Assembly: GCA_910576535.1 (NCBI GenBank) | Contig: CAJTKK010000003.1 | Coordinates: 1 to 64,000, forward strand | Reading direction: 5' to 3' | DNA from: an uncultured Lachnospiraceae bacterium | GTDB taxonomy: Bacteria; Bacillota; Clostridia; Lachnospirales; Lachnospiraceae | DNA length: 64,000 nt | Shown here: positions 15,529 to 23,726 of the stretch, piece by piece | How positions within the stretch are numbered: position 1 is the first letter of the stretch | How the letters are laid out: each line of letters begins with the position of its first letter | Translations under genes and position numbers: made by a program | Notes under the pieces: model-generated | Databases searched by the model: none | What the model was told of the DNA's origin: nothing | What the model saw: only the letters and a program-made list of their open reading frames with translations

Positions 15529-16413
15529 TTATAAAATGCCAAAGTCCTTCAGCGCCTTCTCCAGCTTCGGAACATTAGCCTCATCCATTTCCGTTAACGG
15601 CATCCTTAAGGAACCGGCCTCCATCCCCATCAGGTTCAATGCTTTTTTTACCGGAATCGGATTCACCTCGCAAAACAGCGCATTGCAAAGTTCCACTGAT
15701 CTCATCTGCAGCTTGCAGCTTCCTTCCACATCCCCGGCGAAGAATTTCTCGCATATTTCATGAGTCTCCCTTGGCGCCACATTGGACAGGACGGAAATCA
15801 CCCCTTTGCCTCCCATTGCCAGCAAAGGTACGATCTGATCATCGTTCCCGGAATATAAATCCACCTTCCCGTCCGCAAGAGCCATTAATTTGACTACCTG
15901 TGATATGTTCCCGCTTGCTTCTTTCACCCCGGCGATGTTCCCCACTTCCGTACAAAGCTTCACAACCGTCTCAGGTTCTATGTTGCATCCTGTCCGGCTA
16001 GGTACATTATATAAAATAACCGGTATCTTAATGGAGTCCGCAACCGCCTTAAAATGACGGTAAAGCCCTTTCTGGGTTGCCTTGTTATAATATGGCGTAA
16101 CCAAAAGCACGGCATCCGCCCCCAGCTTTTCCGCTTCCACGGAAAGATAAATCGCTGTTTCTGTGCAGTTGGAACCAGTTCCCGCTACTACCGGAATCCT
16201 TCCGGCTACTTTTTCCACACAGAATTTAATCACATCCAGATGCTCCTCATGGCTCAATGTGGACGCTTCCCCAGTCGTACCGCATACAATAATGGCATCC
16301 GTCCCATTTTTAATCTGAAACTCCAGCAGTTCCGCGAATTTGTCATAATCAACTTCCCCATTTGCTTTAAACGGTGTAACAATTGCAACACCCGCCCCTT
16401 GAAAAACAGCCAT
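15529..16413 (-). CDS. dapA: 4-hydroxy-tetrahydrodipicolinate synthase
   Basis: Condenses pyruvate with aspartate semialdehyde, the committed step to DAP and lysine. The 294-residue TIM barrel has CGTTGEAST (44-52), the catalytic tyrosine in ILYNVPSRTG (Tyr135) and the Schiff-base lysine in AGVKEASGN (Lys164). AAGGAGG lies seven bases before the ATG. The frame is open for 171 bases further upstream, but that stretch is structured leader RNA rather than coding. Transcription is expected to be shut down by lysine through the riboswitch at 16619-16780. Confidence 0.97.
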   Translation of the reverse strand: MAVFQGAGVAIVTPFKANGEVDYDKFAELLEFQIKNGTDAIIVCGTTGEASTLSHEEHLDVIKFCVEKVAGRIPVVAGTGSNCTETAIYLSVEAEKLGADAVLLVTPYYNKATQKGLYRHFKAVADSIKIPVILYNVPSRTGCNIEPETVVKLCTEVGNIAGVKEASGNISQVVKLMALADGKVDLYSGNDDQIVPLLAMGGKGVISVLSNVAPRETHEICEKFFAGDVEGSCKLQMRSVELCNALFCEVNPIPVKKALNLMGMEAGSLRMPLTEMDEANVPKLEKALKDFGIL

Positions 16414-16465
16414 TTTTCTTCCTCCTTTTATATAAAAAGTGTGCATTTTAACGTATATCTGCACG

Positions 16466-16497
16466 GGGATGCGGCTGCTGCCACAGCCATCCCCCTG
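16466..16497 (-). other. Second stem-loop in the dapA leader
   Basis: Between the riboswitch terminator and dapA the minus strand can form a GC-rich hairpin: GGGGATG and GCTG pair with CAGC and CATCCCC with one bulged base. No T-run follows, so it is not an intrinsic terminator. It may stabilise the processed mRNA or contribute a second control. Confidence 0.45.
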
Positions 16498-16572
16498 CCC
16501 GCTGAGTACGCTTCCCCCAGTGGGTTTTATATAACAGGAAATTGTTTCCCAATTTTCTATTATATAAACAAC

Positions 16573-16597
16573 AAGCCGACACATAATGCGCCGGCTT
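16573..16597 (-). terminator. Riboswitch expression-platform terminator
   Basis: On the minus strand AAGCCG-GCGCA, a TTA loop, and TGTGT-CGGCTT form an 11-bp stem followed by GTTGTTTATATA. It begins about 20 bases after the riboswitch aptamer ends and about 160 bases before dapA, as expected for a lysine-induced terminator. Confidence 0.75.
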
Positions 16598-16618
16598 AAA
16601 TTATGCCAATTAACATCG

Positions 16619-16780
16619 GATAGCGCACCATCGTATTGATGACAGTTATACAGCTATTCGCTGCATACCCAAGCACAAAGCTGCCGGTTTCTTTGTCCTT
16701 TCGGCGTTTTTTCCTTTCACTTTTCTTCCCCTGTGCCTGCCACATCCGAAAAATTACTGATAAAATACGCAACCTCTATC
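16619..16780 (-). promoter_or_regulatory. Lysine riboswitch (L box) upstream of dapA
   Basis: Read on the minus strand the aptamer opens GATAGAGGTTGCG and AGTAA, continues GTGAAAGG and GCCGAAAGG, then GTGCTTGGGTATGC and AACTGTCA, and closes CTATC. GATAG (16780-16776) and CTATC (16623-16619) make helix P1. These blocks are in the order and spacing of the lysine riboswitch core. It controls dapA-dapB, which is biologically consistent. Confidence 0.92.
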
Positions 16781-16825
16781 TCTTTTCCATCTATGAAATT
16801 ATCATAGCATCCTATGAATAAACTG

Positions 16826-17338
16826 TCAATCTAAGTTTTCCCGCGGTTCGCCCTTTACGGTCTCCAGCTTAGTAACCTCATCTGCCAGTATACAGACTTC
16901 ATCATTTAATGTAATCCCCGTCATGATCACATTCATGGACTCATCGGAACGCATATCCAGCAAGTCTTTCAGCTCTTCCACTGTAATAATGCCATTATCA
17001 ATCAGCCGCAGGACTTCATCCAGAATAAGCAAATCGCATCCGCCAGTGCAGAGCACTTTTTTTGCGAAATTCAGGCCGTTTTTAATATTAATGATTTCAT
17101 CTGCCTTCTGCTCTTTGGATAATTCCGTAAAATTCCCGTCCGATTTTTCAAAACGGAACAGTTTGATTTCCGGTTCCAGCCGTCTTAAAAATTCAGAATC
17201 CTCCAGGCCTTTTCCCTTTAAAAACTGAATAATTACCACGTTTTTCCCCTGGCATGCCATTGTTACGGCTCTTCCCAGCGCCGCCGGCGATTTGCCGTGA
17301 CCGTCCCCACTATAAATATGTATCGTTCCTTTTTTCAT
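16826..17338 (-). CDS. Corrinoid adenosyltransferase, CobO/BtuR type
   Basis: Transfers the adenosyl group of ATP to cob(I)alamin or cobyrinic acid diamide. The 170-residue protein has an N-terminal P-loop SGDGHGKSPAALG (10-22), the Walker B-like LLILDEV and an ending KLETVKGEP typical of the family. The P-loop is unusual: family members mostly have GKGKTTAA, here GHGKSPAA. No other cobalamin gene is in the window. GGAG lies six bases before the ATG. It may be a paralogue with a related corrinoid substrate. Confidence 0.85.
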   Translation of the reverse strand: MKKGTIHIYSGDGHGKSPAALGRAVTMACQGKNVVIIQFLKGKGLEDSEFLRRLEPEIKLFRFEKSDGNFTELSKEQKADEIINIKNGLNFAKKVLCTGGCDLLILDEVLRLIDNGIITVEELKDLLDMRSDESMNVIMTGITLNDEVCILADEVTKLETVKGEPRENLD

Positions 17339-17468
17339 ATCCAGCTCCTATGTATATCAGCCTCCCTGGCTAATTAGAACTCATATATGCCACTATCATG
17401 CATATTGACAATATTTGATATATAATAGCATAGAACAAAGCTGGAAGCAACTATTTCTTCTTTCTCTT

Positions 17469-18098
17469 TTAATCTTCCATCAGTTCCAGTTTGCTCACGG
17501 AAACTTCATAGGCGACTCTTTTTTCCAACTGTTCGTCCGGCAGCTTCTTCATATATTCCCTGCTTTGTATCCTGCCCCAGACGGCGCATCTTGCCCCTAC
17601 TTCAAAATTGCTGGCAAACCTGGCATTCCTGCCCCAGCAGATGCATGGTATATAATCCGATTTGCCATAAGGGCGGTTTACCGCCAAAAGCAAGTCGGCA
17701 ATTTCCCTTCCTAAAGGAGTTTTCCTATAAACCGGCTCCTTGCAGATATAGCCGTCCAGATAAATCTGATTCGACTTCGTACTTTCCCCAATTTCATCCA
17801 CGAATTCGATTTCCCTTGCAAATACAGAAAGCACCAGCTTGTTTTTCCTCTCCTCATGCCTGTTATAAGAACGGAACTGCCCGTTCACAACTATGTACAT
17901 CCCCTTATAATCTCCGTTTACATCAAGCAGCCTTTCCGATACCATCAAAGGAATGATATCAATAGAATCGCTCAGTCTCTCCACGCGGACGTCCACCATA
18001 TAGAAACCTTCCCCGAATATCTCGTGGCTGAAAGTAAAATCGCTGACGATCTCCCCCATAATCACCACCTGGTTGTTTTCAATTACCTTATCTGTCAT
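17469..18098 (-). CDS. Single-stranded DNA-binding protein-like, two OB folds in tandem
   Basis: A 209-residue protein with two successive SSB-like OB domains. The first (about 5-105) contains VVIMGEIVSDFTFSHE and YIVVNGQFRSYNR; the second (about 110-205) contains QIYLDGYICKEPVYRKTPLG and VWGRIQSREY. It lacks the acidic C-terminal tail with which classical SSB recruits partner proteins. GGGAG lies eight bases before the chosen ATG. It is a single gene in this neighbourhood; a specialised role in DNA repair or uptake is possible but not shown. Confidence 0.8.
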   Translation of the reverse strand: MTDKVIENNQVVIMGEIVSDFTFSHEIFGEGFYMVDVRVERLSDSIDIIPLMVSERLLDVNGDYKGMYIVVNGQFRSYNRHEERKNKLVLSVFAREIEFVDEIGESTKSNQIYLDGYICKEPVYRKTPLGREIADLLLAVNRPYGKSDYIPCICWGRNARFASNFEVGARCAVWGRIQSREYMKKLPDEQLEKRVAYEVSVSKLELMED

Positions 18099-18249
18099 GT
18101 TTTGTTCTCCCTTCTTACATTTAAAGAATTTTTTCCCGTATGTATTATTAATATACCGCAAATCCGGTAGAATAGAACATTAAGGCGCCGCGCGGAAAGG
18201 CTGGATCAAGCGCCATACAGTATGGCAAAAACGATTTCCAAGCCAGCCC

Positions 18250-18278
18250 TTGCAACTTCCTTTTAGCAGTGCTATACT
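18250..18278 (+). promoter_or_regulatory. typA promoter
   Basis: A -35 TTGCAA at 18250-18255, exactly 17 bp spacer, and a -10 TATACT at 18273-18278, on the typA strand. Confidence 0.7.
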
Positions 18279-18471
18279 ATACGAGTTTAAAATATTTTAT
18301 TTCTATGCCATAAAGCCAAGGCATAAAAAACAAGAGAAACTGCGCGCTAACGTTTATTGCTTTATGGAACTTGGCGGGATGCTTGACGCAGTTGCATTGC
18401 TATAAAAGGGATTACCGGAATATTCCCGCTGCATAGCATTTCACAATTGCCTGCACACAGTATGCGGATCT

Positions 18472-18495
18472 GTCATCGCAGTAAACTGCTCTGAC
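18472..18495 (+). promoter_or_regulatory. Hairpin immediately before the typA ribosome binding site
   Basis: GTCA-GCAGT pairs with ACTGC-TGAC around a two-base internal loop, ending one base before ATGGAGG. Such a stem could control access to the ribosome binding site; the structure is seen, control is inferred. Confidence 0.4.
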
Positions 18496-18508
18496 ATGGA
18501 GGATTATT

Positions 18509-20338
18509 ATGAAACAGACAAGAGAAGATGTAAGGAACATTGCTATCATTGCCCATGTTGACCATGGCAAAACCACTTTAGTAGACGAACTTTTAAAACA
18601 AAGCGGGGTTTTCAGGGAGAATCAGGAAGTGGCGGAACGGGTCATGGATTCCAACGACATCGAGCGGGAACGGGGGATCACGATCCTATCCAAAAACACC
18701 GCTGTTATCTATAAAAATACAAAAATCAATATTATTGACACCCCCGGCCATGCCGACTTCGGCGGGGAAGTGGAACGGGTTCTGAAAATGGTAAATGGCG
18801 TCATTCTTGTAGTGGATGCTTTTGAAGGGGCCATGCCGCAGACGAAATTTGTCCTCAGAAAAGCGCTGGAACTGCAATTGCCAGTTATCGTATGCATTAA
18901 TAAAATTGACCGTCCTGAAGCGCGGCCCAGGGAAGTGATTGATGAAGTCCTGGAACTGTTCATCGACCTGGATGCCAATGAGGACCAGCTAGACTGCCCT
19001 TTCATCTTTGCATCCGCAAAAACCGGGATTGCGTCTTTGGACATTGACTCCAAAGGAAAAGATATGACACCGCTTTTTGAAACAATCTTAAACTATATCC
19101 CTGCCCCGTCCGGCGACCCGGAAGCCGGAACCCAGGTTCTTATCAGTACGATTGACTATAATGAATATGTGGGAAGGATCGGCGTGGGCAAGGTGGACAA
19201 CGGTTCTGTAAAAGTCAACCAGGAAGTGGTCATTGTCAATCACCACGAACCGGATAAAATGAAAAAAGTCAAAATCAGCAAGCTTTATGAGTTTGACGGA
19301 CTTAGCAAAGCAGATGTGAAAGAGGCCGGTATTGGCTCCATTGTCGCCATCTCCGGCATTGCGGATATTCACATCGGCGATACTCTCTGTTCGCCGGAGA
19401 AGCCGGAGCCTATTCCTTTCCAGAAAATTTCGGAACCTACCATTGCTATGCATTTTATCGTCAATGATTCCCCTCTCGCCGGAAGGGAAGGTAAATATGT
19501 TACCAGCCGCCATTTACGCGACCGGCTTTTCAGGGAATTGAACACGGATGTTTCCCTCCGGGTGGAAGAAACGGAAACAACAGAAGCATTTAAAGTTTCC
19601 GGCAGAGGGGAACTGCATCTTTCTGTTTTAATTGAAAATATGCGCCGGGAAGGCTATGAATTTGCGGTAAGCAAAGCAGAAGTGCTTTATAAAACCGATG
19701 AGAACGGAAAAAAACTGGAACCGATGGAACTCACCTATGTAGATGTGCCGGAAGAATTTTCCGGAACCGTCATTGAAAAATTAAGCCAGCGGAAAGGGGA
19801 ACTTTTGAATATGGGATCGGCCTCCGGAGGCTATACCCGCTTAGAGTTCTCCATCCCCTCCAGAGGTTTAATCGGCTACCGGGGAGAATTTATGACCGAT
19901 ACCAAAGGAAACGGCATTATGAACAGCTCCTTTAACGGCTACGGCCCCTACAAAGGAGATATCCAATACCGGAAACAAGGCTCTTTAATCGCTTTCGAGT
20001 CAGGGGAAGCCATCACCTATGGGTTATATAATGCGCAGGAAAGAGGCACCCTTTTCATCGGCCCCGGGGAAAAAGTATATTCCGGCATGGTAGTTGGGCA
20101 AAACAGCCGGGGGGAAGACATTGAATTAAATGTCTGCAAGAAAAAACAGCTCACCAATACCCGTTCTTCCAGCGCAGACGAAGCGTTACGTTTGACGCCC
20201 CCTAAAATATTAAGCCTGGAACAGGCGCTGGAATTCATTGATACGGACGAGCTGCTGGAAGTTACCCCTTCTTCCCTGCGTATCCGGAAAAAAATATTAG
20301 ATCCTACCATGCGCAAACGGGCTTCCTTTAACCGGTAA
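18509..20338 (+). CDS. typA: Ribosome-associated GTPase TypA/BipA
   Basis: A translational GTPase that helps assemble the large ribosomal subunit and adapts to stress, especially cold. The 609-residue protein has G1 AHVDHGKTTL (15-24), the switch region RERGITILSKN, G3 DTPGHADFG, G4 NKIDRP, EF-G-like domains and the specific C-terminal domain (GRGELHLSVLIENMRREG, later RGLIGYRGEF). TGGAGG precedes the ATG. The C-terminal codons overlap the convergent yhfC-like gene by 11 bases. Confidence 0.97.
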   Translation: MKQTREDVRNIAIIAHVDHGKTTLVDELLKQSGVFRENQEVAERVMDSNDIERERGITILSKNTAVIYKNTKINIIDTPGHADFGGEVERVLKMVNGVILVVDAFEGAMPQTKFVLRKALELQLPVIVCINKIDRPEARPREVIDEVLELFIDLDANEDQLDCPFIFASAKTGIASLDIDSKGKDMTPLFETILNYIPAPSGDPEAGTQVLISTIDYNEYVGRIGVGKVDNGSVKVNQEVVIVNHHEPDKMKKVKISKLYEFDGLSKADVKEAGIGSIVAISGIADIHIGDTLCSPEKPEPIPFQKISEPTIAMHFIVNDSPLAGREGKYVTSRHLRDRLFRELNTDVSLRVEETETTEAFKVSGRGELHLSVLIENMRREGYEFAVSKAEVLYKTDENGKKLEPMELTYVDVPEEFSGTVIEKLSQRKGELLNMGSASGGYTRLEFSIPSRGLIGYRGEFMTDTKGNGIMNSSFNGYGPYKGDIQYRKQGSLIAFESGEAITYGLYNAQERGTLFIGPGEKVYSGMVVGQNSRGEDIELNVCKKKQLTNTRSSSADEALRLTPPKILSLEQALEFIDTDELLEVTPSSLRIRKKILDPTMRKRASFNR

Positions 20339-21137
20339 TCCCTTCATCTTTTTGGTAAATGCGATACGTCCCATATACTGTCACTGCCGTAACCGCCATA
20401 ATAATCAGTTCCACCGCCAAAAGGCTCGTGATCACACCCCTCTGGTACATGACTGCAAAAATATCCAAAAATGCATGAATCAAAATAGCCAGAGGGTATA
20501 ACCCCCATTTGCCTGGACGGTTTGCCGCAAAAAAGACAAGAACAGACAACGCAATGTGGAAAATGACGGTGGAGATTCTTTCTGCCCCTGCCAGCAGATA
20601 CACATAGGGCGGCGTAACAAGCAATGCATTCAGGCTCTCCCTTAAAATATCCTGGGACTCTGCCGGTATCGCCGCCACATAACTGTCAATGCCCCCTGCC
20701 GCATTGATGACAGACAGCAGCAGCATAGAACTCACCATAGAAATACCGACTATAAGAATAGATTCCGCCCCGCCATGACCAATACCGCATGTTATGGCGT
20801 TTTCTTTTCCCTGGTACTTTTTCAGGACAATCTTAAAGGCTAACAGCCGCCCCGTTTCCTCAAACACACCCGCGGCTAGCGCCCCATACAGCACGAACGC
20901 CCACGTATGCCCGTTTACAAAAGCGGAAACCGCTGACGGCCTGCTCAGGATAAGGCGATGGCACATCTGTTCTAAAAGCAGGGCAAACACGATAAAGACC
21001 GCCGCCCCTACGAAAAAAGGAGCCAGCCGAATTCCCTTATGCTTCCGCTTCCACACAATCAGCAGCGCTAATGGAAACAATAAAGAAATCACCGCCGCAA
21101 TCCCCATATCCATAAAAGTAACCCATGAAAAACTCAT
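20328..21137 (-). CDS. YhfC family intramembrane metalloprotease-like protein
   Basis: A 269-residue protein with about eight membrane segments and the YhfC-family motifs FEETGR, GHGGAES and LIHAFLD, the glutamate and histidine arrangement expected of a membrane-embedded metalloprotease related to CPBP/Abi proteins. Targets of the family are unknown. GGAGG lies ten bases before the ATG. It converges on typA with an 11-base coding overlap, so the two ends share sequence and their 3' RNAs would be complementary. Confidence 0.85.
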   Translation of the reverse strand: MSFSWVTFMDMGIAAVISLLFPLALLIVWKRKHKGIRLAPFFVGAAVFIVFALLLEQMCHRLILSRPSAVSAFVNGHTWAFVLYGALAAGVFEETGRLLAFKIVLKKYQGKENAITCGIGHGGAESILIVGISMVSSMLLLSVINAAGGIDSYVAAIPAESQDILRESLNALLVTPPYVYLLAGAERISTVIFHIALSVLVFFAANRPGKWGLYPLAILIHAFLDIFAVMYQRGVITSLLAVELIIMAVTAVTVYGTYRIYQKDEGITG

Positions 21138-21256
21138 TTTCTTTTCTCCCTCCGGTTTTCTTCCTTTTTGGTGCGCATTTTCATTTTCATTCCATAAAAA
21201 GCCAGGAAGGCTTTGTCAATTAATATCCTTCTGACGAAGAACCCCCTGCAAGGCAA

Positions 21257-21273
21257 AAGCGGCTTCGCCGCTT
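21257..21273 (-). terminator. Hairpin after mgtE, weak terminator
   Basis: AAGCGGC and GCCGCTT around a TTC loop, followed on the minus strand by TTTTGCC. It lies 32 bases after the mgtE stop codon. Confidence 0.5.
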
Positions 21274-21304
21274 CATAAAGAACCCGCCCCAAAACTCCTT
21301 CCCT

Positions 21305-22654
21305 TTATACATGTAAAACCTTAGTTGCAATCGCAAAATATATGATTAAAGATAATGCATCCACAATCGTTGTAATAAAAGGGCTTGCCATAACCGCCGG
21401 GTCAAAACCAAGCCTCTTTGCCAGGACGGGCAGGCTGCATCCTATCATTTTGGCTATAGCCACCGCTGCAATAAGCGTCAGGCATACTACTGCCGCCACT
21501 CCCAGCCCCACCTTGTCAAACAGCATCAATTTAGCAAAATAAGCGGCAGAAAGAGTCATCCCGCAGATAAGAGCCACTCTCAGCTCTTTCCAAAGTATCC
21601 TTGGCACATCGGAATACCCGATCTCATTTAAAGACAGCCCGCGGATAATGGTAACGCTTGCCTGTCCTCCCGCATTGCCTCCAGTGTCCATCAGCATCGG
21701 TATAAATGCCGTCAGAATAGGGAATACGCCAAGCGCATCCTCAAAAGAAGTGATAATGCTTCCTGTAAAAGTAGCCGAAATCATCAGAAGCAGCAGCCAT
21801 GGGATCCTCTTTTTCCATGTTTCAAAAACCCCCGTTTTCATATAAGGCTTGTCGCTGGGTACAATCGCCGCCATCTTTTCAATATCCTCCGTTGCTTCTT
21901 CCTGCAGGATATCGACTACATCATCCACCGTAACAATGCCTACCAGCCGCCCTTCATTATCCGCCACGGGCATGGACGTAAAGTCATATTTCTGGAACTG
22001 TCTGGCAACCTCCTCCTGATCCATCAAAGTATTCAGATAAACTACATTTTCATGCATAATATCGCCGATTACGGCATCCGAAGGACTAATCAGCAAATAA
22101 CGCAGCGCCACTGTGCCTACAAGGGTTCTTTTCTGGTCCAGCACATAACAAATATTAATCGTCTCACTGTCCACCCCTATCTGCCGTATCCTCTGTATTG
22201 CATCCTCTACGGTCATGTTTTCTTTCAAATCCACGTATTCCACCGTCATAATGCTTCCGGCCGAATCTTCCGGGTATCTGAGAAGATGATTAATATCCCT
22301 TCTCGTATCCGCACTGGCGCTGGCCAGTAATTTTTTTACAATGTTCGCCGGCATCTCTTCCAAGAGATCCGTAGCGTCGTCCGCCATCAGGTTATCTATA
22401 ATATTGGCTGCTTCCCGTTCCGAAAGGGAGGTAATGATAAACTGCTGGCTGTCCACCTCTAAATAAGAAAATACATCCGCCGCCATATTTTTAGGCAGGA
22501 TGCGGAATATTTTCAAAAGTTCCGATTCTTCAATCTGTTCCATGACAACCGCAATATCCGCAATATTCATATCTGCAATCTTCTGGCGGAGCCTGGTATA
22601 CTGCTTTGTTTCCAGTAATTCCTTTATAATATCCAGCGCTTCCATCTGTTCCAT
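21305..22654 (-). CDS. mgtE: Magnesium transporter MgtE
   Basis: Magnesium channel/transporter. The 449-residue protein has an N-terminal helical MgtE domain (about 1-125), two CBS domains (about 130-255, including VGIVTVDDVVDILQEEATED) that gate the pore by sensing cytosolic magnesium, and a C-terminal five-helix pore domain with PILTAFIPMLMDTGGNAGGQ. TGGAGGAAC lies just before the ATG. A consensus promoter lies about 140 bases upstream, and a short ORF overlaps the start. No typical M-box is recognised. Confidence 0.95.
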   Translation of the reverse strand: MEQMEALDIIKELLETKQYTRLRQKIADMNIADIAVVMEQIEESELLKIFRILPKNMAADVFSYLEVDSQQFIITSLSEREAANIIDNLMADDATDLLEEMPANIVKKLLASASADTRRDINHLLRYPEDSAGSIMTVEYVDLKENMTVEDAIQRIRQIGVDSETINICYVLDQKRTLVGTVALRYLLISPSDAVIGDIMHENVVYLNTLMDQEEVARQFQKYDFTSMPVADNEGRLVGIVTVDDVVDILQEEATEDIEKMAAIVPSDKPYMKTGVFETWKKRIPWLLLLMISATFTGSIITSFEDALGVFPILTAFIPMLMDTGGNAGGQASVTIIRGLSLNEIGYSDVPRILWKELRVALICGMTLSAAYFAKLMLFDKVGLGVAAVVCLTLIAAVAIAKMIGCSLPVLAKRLGFDPAVMASPFITTIVDALSLIIYFAIATKVLHV

Positions 22655-22737
22655 AGCAATGTTCCTCCATCTGTGATTTTTATGCTCCGTTCAGGGAGAG
22701 GTATATCCGGATTGGATGTATTCATTTTCTGTTTCAT
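22624..22737 (-). CDS. Possible 37-residue upstream ORF overlapping the mgtE start
   Basis: A short frame of 37 codons in the mgtE leader, beginning ATGAAACAG and ending TAA 31 bases inside mgtE, in another frame. AAAGGCGGTGG lies upstream. The peptide contains NPDIPLPER, with three prolines, and a tryptophan-rich end. Leader peptides rich in proline control some magnesium-transporter genes in other bacteria, which makes this worth testing. It could also be an accidental frame. Confidence 0.3.
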   Translation of the reverse strand: MKQKMNTSNPDIPLPERSIKITDGGTLLWNRWKRWIL

Positions 22738-22796
22738 AAAAACCACCGCCTTTCCCAACACTGCACCACAGAAACAATGCAAAACTGTTTTCTTTG

Positions 22797-22824
22797 ATTA
22801 TAAAACCGCCTTGGGATTTGTCAA
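22797..22824 (-). promoter_or_regulatory. Consensus sigma-A promoter of mgtE
   Basis: On the minus strand TTGACA (22824-22819), a 16-bp spacer and TATAAT (22802-22797). Both hexamers are perfect. Confidence 0.85.
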
Positions 22825-22855
22825 GGTCATGCCTCATATCCCTAAATAGGGGTTT

Positions 22856-23503
22856 TTATACCGCAAAATATCTCTTTCCCAATTCTTCTATCTTCACCTG
22901 CCCTGCCGTAGCTTCCGTCAGTTCTTTGCAAAGCGGCTGGCATTCCTCAAAGGGGACTTCCGCTTTCAAAGTGACAATATCCGTATATTCCGGATCCTTG
23001 GCTTCCAGCCCCCGCTTCCCCAGCAGATACTGTATTTTTCCAATTCCGTTATAATCCGTCACAAATTTGAGTTCCATCCCATAACGCATGGTCACCATGC
23101 CGGAAGCCTCCAGCCCAGCCTGAACAGCCTGTGTATATGCCCTCACCAGCCCGCCGGTCCCTAACAAAGTCCCGCCGAAATACCGGGTCACTACCACCGC
23201 CGCATTCCTGACCTTTGCGCCAAGCAATACTTCCAGCATAGGTTTCCCCGCCGTCCCTGCCGGTTCCCCGTCATCACTGCAGCGTGTCAGCTCCGCTCTT
23301 TCCCCGATAACAAAAGCCGAGCAGTTATGTCTTGCATCCCAATATTTTTTCTTCACCGAATCTATAAAAGCCACTGCCTCTCCTTCTGTCGCCACCGGCG
23401 CAAGAGTAGCGATAAAGCGGGATTTTTTCTCTATAATCTCTCCGCTCCCGCCTTGCTTTAATACATGATAGGGCAAAAAAACCTCTTCAAAACCTTTCTC
23501 CAT
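22856..23503 (-). CDS. YigZ/IMPACT family protein
   Basis: A 215-residue protein of the YigZ (UPF0029, IMPACT) family. The N-terminal IMPACT domain has KKSRFIATLAPV, RHNCSAFVIG, SDDGEPAGTAGKP and VVVTRYFGGTLLGTGGLVRAY; the C-terminal ferredoxin-like domain (DUF1949) has TDYNGIGKIQYLL. Bacterial members are conserved but of uncertain function, possibly linked to translation control as in the eukaryotic IMPACT protein. GAGGGG lies before the ATG. It reads leftward toward mgtE, divergent from the PBP gene. Confidence 0.93.
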   Translation of the reverse strand: MEKGFEEVFLPYHVLKQGGSGEIIEKKSRFIATLAPVATEGEAVAFIDSVKKKYWDARHNCSAFVIGERAELTRCSDDGEPAGTAGKPMLEVLLGAKVRNAAVVVTRYFGGTLLGTGGLVRAYTQAVQAGLEASGMVTMRYGMELKFVTDYNGIGKIQYLLGKRGLEAKDPEYTDIVTLKAEVPFEECQPLCKELTEATAGQVKIEELGKRYFAV

Positions 23504-23627
23504 CTTTTATCCCCTCGTCTTCCCTGTTCCCTTCCCGTATCCCTTTCATATTTTATCATAGGAGGGAATAAAAGTGTATCCAATTGTGAACAATTCTTAA
23601 TATAAAGGAAGAATTTTATGAAAAAAC

Positions 23628-23656
23628 TTTATTTCACAGCTATACTTTGCTATAAT
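23628..23656 (+). promoter_or_regulatory. Probable promoter of the class A PBP gene
   Basis: A -10 TATAAT at 23651-23656 with a weak -35 TTTATT at 23628-23633 and 17-bp spacing, about 70 bases before the start codon. Confidence 0.5.
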
Positions 23657-23726
23657 TGAAACGTTAAGTTGTGCTTAATCTTTGAAAATACTGAAACTTT
23701 TATGCACGCTTCAAGGAGGAACATTC

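Larger units (their letters stand above)
18099..18508. other. Intergenic region between the SSB-like gene and typA
   Basis: This 410-base divergent region holds the typA promoter (18250-18278) and a long typA leader of about 220 bases. The leader includes a hairpin ending just before the ribosome binding site (18472-18495). I see no gene in it. Confidence 0.5.

Noticed and set aside
15529..16584. In-frame N-terminal extension of DapA by 57 codons
   Set aside because: The stretch contains the structured leader hairpin and starts between the riboswitch terminator and the gene; a perfect ribosome binding site lies at the shorter start.
16414..16640. T-box leader for dapA
   Set aside because: No T-box consensus (GGTGG-ACCGCG type) is present; the lysine riboswitch pattern fits much better.
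22838..22858. CCCTA/TAGGG hairpin with T-run near the yigZ end
   Set aside because: Stem of five pairs with a two-base loop is too weak, and it points away from any gene on the plus strand.
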